A DNA stretch of 18,898 nt from JAXLYX01 sp046351215. Its GTDB lineage: Bacteria; Myxococcota_A; Polyangia; Polyangiales; Houyiibacteriaceae. Both the position numbers and the translations under genes were made by a program. Below, in pieces: positions 6,492 through 13,779 of the stretch (its first letter is position 1; each line of letters starts with the position of its first letter). The notes under the pieces were generated by a model. That model saw only the letters and a program-made list of their open reading frames with translations. It was not told the origin of the DNA and searched no databases. The DNA is taken from assembly GCA_046351215.1 (NCBI GenBank), contig JAXLYX010000046.1, forward strand, positions 1-18,898, read 5' to 3'.

Positions 6492-8609
6492 ATGACCGTA
6501 GGGATCGAAGGCGACGTGGACGTGGAGACGGGGCTCGAGGCGCTCTCGGAGCTCGCCTCGAAGGGCATCGAAAGGGAACGGCTACGTGGAGCGGCGCTGG
6601 CGGTCGACGACGCGCCCCCGGGCGGGGAGGGCGAGCGAGGCAAGCCCTTCGATCGGCTCGCCGCCGCGGCGAGGTCGCTCGGGATCCTCCGCGAGCCGAC
6701 CCGCCTGTCGACGGAGCTCTTCCTCGCGCAGGCACCCGTGGGGACGACCTGGCTCGTCGAGGACGCGGCGGGTCGCCCGTGGGCCCTCGAAGCCCGCGGA
6801 GCCCGGGCCAGGGTGCGGGCCCTCGGCTCGGAGCGCGCCGAGTGGCTCGACGCCTCCTCGCTCGCGAGCCGTCTCGGCGCCCCTTCGCCCACGGCCGAGC
6901 TCGCCTTCCATGCGATCGAGGCCGGGCTCTCGTTCGAGGGCGTCTCGGCGGCCGCGGTCGGCGCCTCTCCCACGCGTCGCGTCCTCGGTCTGCTCCGGTC
7001 GGAGGGACGCGACGTGGGCGTCGTCGTCGTCTACGGCGTCGCGATCGGCTTGCTCGCGCTCGCGACGCCGATCGCCGTCCAGGCGCTCGTCTCCACCGTC
7101 GCGTTCGGCACGCTGCTCCAGCCGATCGTCATCCTCTCCCTCCTGCTCTTCGCCTGCCTCGCGCTCGGAGCGACCTTGCGGGCGCTCGAGGCCTGGGTCG
7201 TCGAGGTCCTCCAGCGGAGGCTCTTCGTGAGGCTCGTCGGCGACCTCGCCCACCGCCTCCCGCGGGTCGAGCACGGCGTGCACGCCATGGGCAACGTCGC
7301 CGAGCTCGTGAACCGCTTCTTCGATCTCTTCACGGTCCAGAAGGCCGCCGCGTCGCTGCTCCTCGGCGGCATCGAGTCGGCGCTCGTCGGCACGGTGGGC
7401 CTCGTCGTCCTCGCCTTCTACCACCCGATCCTCCTCGCCTTCGACCTGGTGCTGCTCGCCGCGATCCTCGGCGTCTTCTTCGTCCTCGGGAGGGGCGGCG
7501 TCACGAAGTCCGTGAAGGAGTCGAAGGCGAAGTACGCGGTCGCCGGCTGGCTCGAGGAGATCGCGCGCAACCCCCTCGCGTTCAAGCTGGACGGTGGACC
7601 GGCGCATGCGGTGCAGAGGACGGACGACCTCGCGCGTCGTTACCTCGAGGCGCGGGCGGCTTCGTTCGGAGTCGTCTTCCGGCAGTCGATCGGCGCGCTC
7701 GCGCTCTCGGCGGTGTCGAGCGCGACGCTGCTCGCCGTCGGCGGCTGGCTCGTGATCTCGAGCCGCCTCACGCTCGGCCAGCTCGTCGCCGCCGAGCTCA
7801 TCGTCGCGACGGTCGCGGCCTCGCTCGCGAAGCTCGGCAAGCACGCGGACTCCTACTACGACCTCGCGGCCGCCGTCGACAAGCTCGGCGCCCTGGTGGA
7901 CCTCCCGCTCGAGCGGGACGGAGGCGCGATCGAGGCCACGGGACGGGGCCCCGCGCGGCTCGTGCTCGAAGGCGTCTCGACCCCGACGCTCCGCGACGTC
8001 TCGCTCTCGCTCTCGCCGGGCGAGCGGGTCGCCATCGTCGACGCGGGGGGACGCGCGACGACGGAGCTCGTCGATCGGCTCTTCGGCCTCGCGGCCCCGG
8101 ACGCGGGGGTGATCCGCCTCGACGGTGGTGACGTGCGGCAGCTCTCGCTCGACGCGCTCCGAGCCCGCGTGGCCCTGGTGCGCGGCCCCGAGGCCATGCT
8201 CGGCACCGTGCTCGACAACGTCCGGGTCGGCCGCTCCGACGTGCGGAGCGAGGACGTCCGCGAGGCGCTCCGGAAGGTCGGGTTGCTCCGCGTCGTCGAG
8301 CACATGCCGGACGGGCTCTCGACGCGTCTCGACCTCGGAGGGCGTCCGCTGACGCGGACCGAGGCGCAGAAGCTCACGATCGCGCGCGCCATCGCGCGGC
8401 GGCCCGGTCTGCTCGTGCTCGACGAGGCCTTCGACTCGGTCGGCGCCTCGGCGCGCGCCGAGCTCGGGGCCGCGTTGCTCGACGGGCCGCGCACGACGAC
8501 GGTCCTCGTCGTGACCGACGAACCGTCGATCTGGCAGCGCTGCGACCGTGTGCTCGCCGTCGAAGGCGGAAGGCTCGTGACGCACGCGGAGGAAGGGAGG
8601 CTCGCATGA
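6492..8609 (+). CDS. ABC exporter-like protein of type I secretion style with a degenerate nucleotide-binding domain
   Basis: A 705-residue half-transporter. Residues 1-150 look like a C39-like domain without catalytic Cys or His. Residues about 175-450 contain the hydrophobic helices of an ABC type-1 exporter domain (roughly 178-230, 290-330, 400-450). Residues about 485-705 are an ATP-binding cassette by layout, but most nucleotide-contacting motifs are changed. Walker A reads VDAGGRATT (516-524) with Ala522 for lysine. Q-loop Gln is Arg564. The LSGGQ signature is LTRTE (620-624). H-loop His is Asp676. The D-loop is also altered. Only Walker B (LLVLDEAFD, Asp644-Glu645) is intact. Downstream HlyD and TolC partners are translationally coupled, which fits a tripartite inner-to-outer membrane exporter. 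No secreted substrate is recognisable nearby. Active hydrolysis is doubtful; a partner NBD encoded elsewhere or a non-hydrolytic role is possible. The ATG at 6492 lacks a clear ribosome site. Confidence 0.88.
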   Translation: MTVGIEGDVDVETGLEALSELASKGIERERLRGAALAVDDAPPGGEGERGKPFDRLAAAARSLGILREPTRLSTELFLAQAPVGTTWLVEDAAGRPWALEARGARARVRALGSERAEWLDASSLASRLGAPSPTAELAFHAIEAGLSFEGVSAAAVGASPTRRVLGLLRSEGRDVGVVVVYGVAIGLLALATPIAVQALVSTVAFGTLLQPIVILSLLLFACLALGATLRALEAWVVEVLQRRLFVRLVGDLAHRLPRVEHGVHAMGNVAELVNRFFDLFTVQKAAASLLLGGIESALVGTVGLVVLAFYHPILLAFDLVLLAAILGVFFVLGRGGVTKSVKESKAKYAVAGWLEEIARNPLAFKLDGGPAHAVQRTDDLARRYLEARAASFGVVFRQSIGALALSAVSSATLLAVGGWLVISSRLTLGQLVAAELIVATVAASLAKLGKHADSYYDLAAAVDKLGALVDLPLERDGGAIEATGRGPARLVLEGVSTPTLRDVSLSLSPGERVAIVDAGGRATTELVDRLFGLAAPDAGVIRLDGGDVRQLSLDALRARVALVRGPEAMLGTVLDNVRVGRSDVRSEDVREALRKVGLLRVVEHMPDGLSTRLDLGGRPLTRTEAQKLTIARAIARRPGLLVLDEAFDSVGASARAELGAALLDGPRTTTVLVVTDEPSIWQRCDRVLAVEGGRLVTHAEEGRLA

Positions 8610-10009
8610 GGCTCGATCCTCCCCGCATGCCCGAGAGCGCCCTCGGCGACTTCCCCGCGAGCCGTCTCGTGCCGGTGCCGCAGAGCGCACGTCGGGTGGC
8701 GGCCGCGATCCTCGCGGTGCTGGCGCTGCTCGTCGCGGCGGCCGCCCTCGCGCCGTGGCGGCAGAGCGTCTCCGGCGAGGGACGCGTGATCGCCTTCGCG
8801 CCCCTCGAGCGACGGCAGGACGTCGAGGCGCCCATCGCCGGGCGGGTGGCGCATTTCTACGTCGGCGAGGGCTCGGTCGTGCGCGAGGGCGATCCGCTCG
8901 TCGCGATCCGCGACAACGATCCCGAGGTGCTCACGCGCTACGACGCCGAGCGGCAGGCCCTCGAGATGCGGTTGCTCAGCTATCGGAGCCGGGCGGACGT
9001 GCTGCGCGAGCGCATGATCTCCGTGAGCTCCTCCCAGGAGGCCGCGGTCGCCCACAACCTCGCGCGCGTCCAGGTGGCGGAGGAGCGGAAGCGGGCCGTC
9101 GAGGAGGGCGTGCGCGCGGCCGAGGCGGCGCGCGAGGCGGCCGAGCTCCAGGCGGAGCGGCAGGAACGGCTCGCCTCCGAGGGGCTCGTCAGTCAGCGCG
9201 AGGTCGAGCTCGCCCGTGTCGGGCTGACCCGGGCGCGCACGGATCTCGAGACCGCGCGCGCGGCCGCACGCGGCGCCTCCTCGGAGCTCGATGCCGCGAG
9301 GGCGGCGCTCTCGCAGGCCCGCGCCGACGCGACGGCGCGCGAGCAGGAGGCCGAGGCCGCCTTCGAGTCCGCGGAGGTCGACGTCGCCGGAGCGCAGGCC
9401 GCGATCCAGCGGCTCGAGATCACGATCGCGAGGCAGGACAACCAGATCGTGCGTGCGCCGCGCGCGGGCACCGTCTACCGCCTGCTCGTCCGCGTGGGGA
9501 GCGAGCAGGTGAGCCCTGGCGATCCGCTCCTCACCCTCGTGCCCAACGGCGACCGTCGTGCCGTCGAGCTCTGGGTGGACGGCAACGACGCGCCGCTCGT
9601 CGCGCGCGGACGGCCCGTCCGCCTGCAGTTCGAGGGATGGCCGGCCGTGCAGTTCACGGGATGGCCCTCGGTGGCCGTCGGCACGTTCGGTGGCCGGGTC
9701 GCCTTCGTCGACGCCACCGACGACGGGAACGGGAGCTTCCGCCTCGTCGTCGAGCCGGATCCGCGTCAGCCGCGCTGGCCGGGCAACGCCGTCCTCCGTC
9801 AGGGCGTGCGCACGAAGGGATGGATCCTCCTCGACGAGGTCCGCCTCGGCTTCGAGCTCTGGCGTCGGTTCAACGGCTTCCCGCCGAGCGTGCGGATCCC
9901 GGTCTCCGAGCGGCCGGCCGGCGCCGCCGCCTACGGGAGCGGCACCAAGAACAAGAGCGGCTACGGCGCGGGCGGGGGCTCGGCTCCCGCCTACGGAGGC
10001 ACCCCATGA
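8606..10009 (+). CDS. HlyD-family periplasmic adaptor (membrane fusion protein)
   Basis: A 467-residue adaptor. A short cytoplasmic N-terminus is followed by one membrane helix (about 30-50, VAAAILAVLALLVAAAALAP). A lipoyl-like half follows (VEAPIAGRVAHFYVGEGSVV, about 73-92), then a long Ala/Glu/Arg-rich coiled coil (about 110-275). The second lipoyl half contains IVRAPRAGTV, and beta-rich domains follow. The segment GWILLDEVRLGFELWRRFNG closes the conserved part. Such proteins link an inner-membrane ABC exporter to a TolC duct. The start is well supported: AGGGAGG lies 7 bases upstream, and the ATG overlaps the ABC gene's TGA (ATGA at 8606-8609). Unusually, the last 29 or so residues form a Gly/Tyr/Ser-rich low-complexity tail (GSGTKNKSGYGAGGG...YGGTP) that is not part of the HlyD fold. 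Confidence 0.93.
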   Translation: MRLDPPRMPESALGDFPASRLVPVPQSARRVAAAILAVLALLVAAAALAPWRQSVSGEGRVIAFAPLERRQDVEAPIAGRVAHFYVGEGSVVREGDPLVAIRDNDPEVLTRYDAERQALEMRLLSYRSRADVLRERMISVSSSQEAAVAHNLARVQVAEERKRAVEEGVRAAEAAREAAELQAERQERLASEGLVSQREVELARVGLTRARTDLETARAAARGASSELDAARAALSQARADATAREQEAEAAFESAEVDVAGAQAAIQRLEITIARQDNQIVRAPRAGTVYRLLVRVGSEQVSPGDPLLTLVPNGDRRAVELWVDGNDAPLVARGRPVRLQFEGWPAVQFTGWPSVAVGTFGGRVAFVDATDDGNGSFRLVVEPDPRQPRWPGNAVLRQGVRTKGWILLDEVRLGFELWRRFNGFPPSVRIPVSERPAGAAAYGSGTKNKSGYGAGGGSAPAYGGTP

Positions 10010-11439
10010 TCCGCGCCCTCTGCGGCCTCCTGCTCGTCGTCGCCTCCCTCGGCGGGAACGCGACGGCGCGTGCGGACGGCGAAAGGCCCCTCACCGAAGC
10101 CGACGTCGTCGCGTCGGTGGCGCAGCACCATCCGAGGCTCCTCGTCGAGGCCTCGCGCGTCGCGGTCGCGGCCGCCGAGGTGCGCGCGGCTCGGGGCGCC
10201 TTCGATCCCCAGCTCGCGATCCGCGCCGACGGGCAGCTCACCGGCTACTACGACTACGGCCGGATGGAGGTCATGCTCGAGCAGACGACGCCCTACGGCG
10301 GGCTCGCGGTCTTCGGCGGCTATCGCTTCGATCGCGGAACGCTCCCGTCGTACTACGGCCTGTGGGATACGCTCGAGCTCGGCGAGGTGCGGGCCGGCGT
10401 GCGCATGCCCCTCCTGCGCGATCTCCGGATCGACGACGCGCGCGGCAATCGGGCCCGGACGGGCTACGAGGAGGAGGCCGCGCAGCTGATGCAGCGGTCG
10501 GTCGCGCTCCAGCTCGTGCGCGACGCGCGCCTCGCGTATCGCCGCTGGGTCGCGGCCGGGAGCTCCCTCGCGGTCGCCGAGTCCTTGCTCGAGCTCGCAC
10601 GCTCCCGGGATGCGCAGGTCCGCCGCCTCGCGGACGAAGGCGCCGTCGCCTCGATCGAGGCCGTCGAGAACCAGCGGGCGCTCCTCCAGCGCGAGGCCCG
10701 TCGCATCGCCGCCGAGCAGAGGCTCGGTCAGGCCGCCGTCATGCTCTCGCTCTTCCTCCGCGACGAGGAAGGGCTGCCGCGCGTTCCCGGGCGCGCGGAG
10801 CTCCCGCCCGAGGCCGGGGCGCCTCCCTCGGGGCTCCCCACGGCGGACGAGGCCTACGCGCTCGCCGTCGCGAACCGTCCGGAGGTGGCGCGGTACGACG
10901 TCCTGATCGAGCGCGCGCGCCTCCAGGAGCGCCTCGCACGCAACGGCCGTCTCCCCCGGCTCGACGTGCGCGCCACGGTCTCGCGCGACCTCGGCGGCGC
11001 CGTGTCCTCGAGCCAGGAGCAGAGGCTCGCGGGGACGATCGTCGAGGGCAACGTGCAGCTCCTCTCCCCGATCCCGAACCGCACGGGCAGCGCCCGGGTC
11101 GAGGCGCGCGCGGCCGAGATCGACGGCATCGAGGCGGAGCGACGCTTCTTCCTCGAGCAGCTCCGGGCCGAGGTCGAGCGGGCCCTCCTCGATGCCGCGG
11201 CGGCGGAGGCCTCGATCGGCATCGAGCGTCAGGCCGCTTCCGTCGCGGAGACGCTCGCCGCGGCCGAGATGCGTCGCTTCGAGACGGGCGCCACGTCCCT
11301 CCTCATCGTCAACCTGCGGGAGCAGGCCGCCGCCGACGCCCGGATCTCCGTCGTCGAGCGCGAGGCCGAGGTCTTCGCGGCCCGCGCCGTCCTCGAAGCC
11401 GTGATCGGCCAGCTCCCCGCGTCATACTCCGACCCATGA
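10006..11439 (+). CDS. TolC-family outer-membrane efflux protein
   Basis: A 477-residue protein beginning with a clear Sec signal peptide (MIRALCGLLLVVASLGGNAT, likely cleaved after ARA near residue 23). Two repeats of the outer-membrane efflux family follow. The first starts near LTEADVVASVAQHHPRLLVE. The second starts near TADEAYALAVANRPEVARYD and ends with FETGATSLLIVNLREQAAAD, the typical late-helix motif. Long Ala/Glu/Arg/Leu-rich helices between them would form the periplasmic alpha-barrel. It should trimerise as the outer-membrane duct for the ABC/HlyD pair. The start overlaps the HlyD stop (ATGA, 10006-10009) with GGAGG 6 bases upstream. The same frame stays open far upstream inside hlyD, but that part is a GC artefact. 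Confidence 0.93.
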   Translation: MIRALCGLLLVVASLGGNATARADGERPLTEADVVASVAQHHPRLLVEASRVAVAAAEVRAARGAFDPQLAIRADGQLTGYYDYGRMEVMLEQTTPYGGLAVFGGYRFDRGTLPSYYGLWDTLELGEVRAGVRMPLLRDLRIDDARGNRARTGYEEEAAQLMQRSVALQLVRDARLAYRRWVAAGSSLAVAESLLELARSRDAQVRRLADEGAVASIEAVENQRALLQREARRIAAEQRLGQAAVMLSLFLRDEEGLPRVPGRAELPPEAGAPPSGLPTADEAYALAVANRPEVARYDVLIERARLQERLARNGRLPRLDVRATVSRDLGGAVSSSQEQRLAGTIVEGNVQLLSPIPNRTGSARVEARAAEIDGIEAERRFFLEQLRAEVERALLDAAAAEASIGIERQAASVAETLAAAEMRRFETGATSLLIVNLREQAAADARISVVEREAEVFAARAVLEAVIGQLPASYSDP

Positions 11440-12080
11440 GCCCGAAAGCCCGTACCGTCCTCCTCGCCGGAGCCACCGGCCTCGTCGGCCGCCACTGCCT
11501 CGACGAGCTCCTCGCCGATCCCGGCGTCGCCAGGGTGGTCGCCCCCACGCGGCGCCCGCTCGGCGTGACGCATCCGAAGCTCGACAACCCCGTGGTCGAC
11601 TTCGACGCCCTCGAGAAGGCGCTCGAAGGGAGGACCTTCGATCAGGCGATCTGCTGCCTCGGGACGACGATCAAGCAGGCAGGCTCGCGCGAGGCCTTCC
11701 GCCGCGTCGATCACGACTACCCGCTCGCGCTCGGCCGCGCCGCGCGCGCGGGGGGCGCGACCCACTACCTCGTCGTCACCGCGCTCGGCTCGGACGAGCG
11801 CTCGCTCTTCTTCTACAACCGCGTGAAGGGCGAGGTCGAGCGAGGCCTCCGGGAGCTCGGGTTCGGGGCGCTCACGATCGTGCGTCCCTCCCTCCTGGTC
11901 GGCGAGCGGAGCGACCTCCGCTTCGGAGAACGCATCGCCACCCCGTTCGGCAGGCTCCTTCCCGCGAAGTGGAAGGCCGTCGACGGATCGACGGTCGCCA
12001 AGGCCCTCCGGGCCCTCGCCGCCGAGGACGCGAAGGGGACGCGGATCGTCGAGTCCGCCGAGCTCCAGCGCTACGCCTAG
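11436..12080 (+). CDS. HTATIP2/TIP30-like NAD(P)-binding Rossmann-fold oxidoreductase
   Basis: A 214-residue atypical short-chain dehydrogenase. The N-terminus VLLAGATGLVGRHCLDELL carries the nucleotide-binding glycine pattern G12-x-x-G15-x-x-G18. AICCLGTTIKQAGSREAF and FFYNRVKGEVE (Tyr-x-x-x-Lys) are typical of the HTATIP2 group, as is TIVRPSLLVGER. Family members bind NADPH, but the physiological substrate in bacteria is generally unknown, so I assign none. Its ATG overlaps the TolC-family stop (ATGA, 11436-11439), making it the fourth cistron of the exporter operon. It has no signal peptide and should be cytosolic. Coupling to an exporter suggests, but does not show, a role in preparing or sensing the exported compound. 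Confidence 0.87.
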   Translation: MSPKARTVLLAGATGLVGRHCLDELLADPGVARVVAPTRRPLGVTHPKLDNPVVDFDALEKALEGRTFDQAICCLGTTIKQAGSREAFRRVDHDYPLALGRAARAGGATHYLVVTALGSDERSLFFYNRVKGEVERGLRELGFGALTIVRPSLLVGERSDLRFGERIATPFGRLLPAKWKAVDGSTVAKALRALAAEDAKGTRIVESAELQRYA

Positions 12081-12091
12081 CCGATTTCGGA

Positions 12092-12097
12092 TATGCT
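12092..12097 (+). promoter_or_regulatory. Candidate -10 element (TATGCT) for leaderless transcription of the DUF2804 gene
   Basis: TATGCT is followed by CGACGG (6 bases) and the ATG at 12104, placing the predicted +1 on the start codon. It lies in the 23-base gap after the exporter operon and no Shine-Dalgarno is present. A nearly identical block (TATGCTCG-C-CGGC-ATG) precedes the DUF2834 gene. Confidence 0.45.
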
Positions 12098-12103
12098 CGA
12101 CGG

Positions 12104-13147
12104 ATGTTCGGGGGAGCACGTCGCGCCAGCACGCACGAGCGCGAGATCGTGAGCGAGACGTCGATCGCCCGTCCGGACGGCACGCTCGATCGCGCGGCCG
12201 TCGGCTACGCGCGGACACCGCTCTTCGAGGGGCGTGGCGCCGGCCGCTTCCCGCGACGCAAGCGCTGGGTGTACTGGTGCGTGACGACGGACACGCACCT
12301 GCTCTCGATCACGCTCGCCGACCTCGACTACGCCGGGCTCGCGACCGCCTGGTTCCTCGACTACGAGACGAACGATCTCGTCGAGGCCGTCTTCGTCTCG
12401 CCCCTCGGGCTCGGCTTCCACCTGCCTTCGCGCGTCGCGGGGAGCGACGTCACGATCGTCTCGCCGGGCCTGCGCGTCGCGATCCGCGAGACGCCCGGCA
12501 ACACACGGCTCGAGCTCTCGTTCGCGCGACGCGGCCGGACGGTCGACGCGGGCATCGACGTGGGTCTCCCGCCCGGCCACGAGACGCTGAGCGTCCTCGT
12601 TCCCTGGGACGCGAATCGCTTCCAGCTGACCTCCAAGCATCAGGCGAGGCCGGCGCACGGGGACGCGATCGTCGACGGGAAGCGCTACGTCTTCGACGCC
12701 CGCGGACGAGCCTTCGGGACGCTCGACTTCGGCTGCGGCGTCTGGCCCTACGCGACGGCGTGGAACTGGGGCTCCGGCTCCGGGGTCGCCCAGGGCCGCA
12801 CGGTCGGCTGGAACCTCGGAGGTCTCTGGACCCGAGGCACGGGCGTCACCGAGAACGCGCTCGTGGTCGACGGGAAGCTCCACAAGATCGGCGAGGAGCT
12901 CGTCTGGGAGTACGACCTCGACGAGCCGCTCGCGCCCTGGCACGTGGCCGCTCCCCGGAGCGGAGCCGTCGACCTGACGTTCGTACCCTTCCATCCGAGG
13001 TCGCATCGGATGACGATCGGCGTGCTCTCGAGCGCGCTGCACCTCGCGTTCGGCCGCTGGTCCGGCACGGTCGCGACGACCGAGGGCGAGGTGATCCGCG
13101 TCCACGACGTCGTCGGATGGGCCGAGGAGCATCGGGCCCGCTGGTGA
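12104..13147 (+). CDS. DUF2804 family protein
   Basis: A 347-residue protein matching the DUF2804 family (PF10974), of unknown function. Diagnostic stretches are KRWVYWCVTTDTHLLSITLA (53-72), FGTLDFGCGVWPYATAWNWG (204-223) and WNLGGLWTRGTGVTENAL (236-253). The many Trp and Gly residues and alternating beta-strand pattern suggest a beta-sandwich or barrel-like fold; that is an inference. No signal peptide or membrane helix is visible. The start at 12104 leaves family homology intact and is preceded at 6 bases by TATGCT. It may be transcribed from its own promoter rather than only by read-through from the operon upstream. It converges on the small tail-anchored protein gene with an 18-base gap containing a weak GAGCG/CGCTC hairpin (13146-13162). 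Confidence 0.88.
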   Translation: MFGGARRASTHEREIVSETSIARPDGTLDRAAVGYARTPLFEGRGAGRFPRRKRWVYWCVTTDTHLLSITLADLDYAGLATAWFLDYETNDLVEAVFVSPLGLGFHLPSRVAGSDVTIVSPGLRVAIRETPGNTRLELSFARRGRTVDAGIDVGLPPGHETLSVLVPWDANRFQLTSKHQARPAHGDAIVDGKRYVFDARGRAFGTLDFGCGVWPYATAWNWGSGSGVAQGRTVGWNLGGLWTRGTGVTENALVVDGKLHKIGEELVWEYDLDEPLAPWHVAAPRSGAVDLTFVPFHPRSHRMTIGVLSSALHLAFGRWSGTVATTEGEVIRVHDVVGWAEEHRARW

Positions 13148-13165
13148 GCGCCGTCTCCGCTCGCG

Positions 13166-13771
13166 TCAGTGGAGCAGGATGAATGCGCCGAGACCCACGA
13201 CCGCCAGCACCGCGAGGACGCCGAGCAGGATCGTGATCCCCTTGCCGCCCGAGCTCGACGGCGGAGGCGGCCGCGAGGAGATCGTCGCGACGGGCGCGGC
13301 GTGCGGCTTGTCCTCGACGCCGATCTGGAAGGACTGCGCCGAGAGCATCGACTGGATCTCGCGCATCACGTTGTCGTACGGCTCGCGCGCGACGTCGAAG
13401 GGCTTGTGGTAGCGCTGGGCGTAGAGGTCGGCGACGACGGGGTGCGTCCGGAGCTCGGCGCGCCGCTGGGAGACGTCCAGCCACCCGACCATGATCGTGC
13501 CGAAGCCGGAGCCCCCCTGGGGCGCCAGCGTGATCGCCTGGCGGGCCTTCTTGCCGCCCTCGGTGCTCTCCTCGGGGGCCTGCACCACGAGGTGCTTCGG
13601 CGGATCCGTGCCCATCCACGCGTTCGCGAAGCGCATGTTGAGCAGATCCGAGAGCTGCAGCGCCTGTTGCGCCACCATCGTCCGCTTCGGCTGGTTCGTC
13701 ATATCCCCGCTCGGTCCGTGAGACCCACCGATGGTAGCCGGTCCCGGGCCGGAGGTCACTTTCGCGGCCAT
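13166..13771 (-). CDS. Hypothetical protein with a C-terminal membrane anchor
   Basis: 201 residues from the ATG at 13771, or 178 from the ATG at 13702. I recognise no family. The body (VAQQALQLSDLLNMRFANAW ... PVVADLYAQRYHKPFDVARE) looks soluble and mixed alpha/beta. A Pro/Ser-rich linker follows (SSRPPPPSSSGGKG). A single C-terminal hydrophobic helix ends the protein (ITILLGVLAVLAVVGLGAFI then LLH). This is a tail-anchored topology with the body in the cytoplasm. I prefer 13771 because AGGAAGG lies 4 bases upstream and overlaps the photolyase stop, giving an 8-base gap and probable translational coupling. Against this, the first 23 codons have weaker G/C third-position bias. Co-transcription with a photolyase does not by itself suggest a function. 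Confidence 0.7.
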   Translation of the reverse strand: MAAKVTSGPGPATIGGSHGPSGDMTNQPKRTMVAQQALQLSDLLNMRFANAWMGTDPPKHLVVQAPEESTEGGKKARQAITLAPQGGSGFGTIMVGWLDVSQRRAELRTHPVVADLYAQRYHKPFDVAREPYDNVMREIQSMLSAQSFQIGVEDKPHAAPVATISSRPPPPSSSGGKGITILLGVLAVLAVVGLGAFILLH

Positions 13772-13779
13772 CCGCCTTC

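Noticed and set aside
5837..8690. Long alternative frames across the V4R-like and ABC genes (5837-8131 + and 6582-8690 -)
   Set aside because: The first runs antisense to one real gene and out of frame in the next, and neither encodes recognisable motifs.
8755..10005. 417-codon upstream extension of the TolC-family frame through hlyD
   Set aside because: The signal peptide and Shine-Dalgarno at 10006 fix the start. The upstream part is Arg/Gly/Ala-rich and overlaps hlyD in another frame.
13146..13162. GAGCG-N7-CGCTC hairpin between the DUF2804 gene and the tail-anchored gene as a terminator
   Set aside because: The stem is only 5 bp with no T-tract. This is too likely by chance in this base composition.
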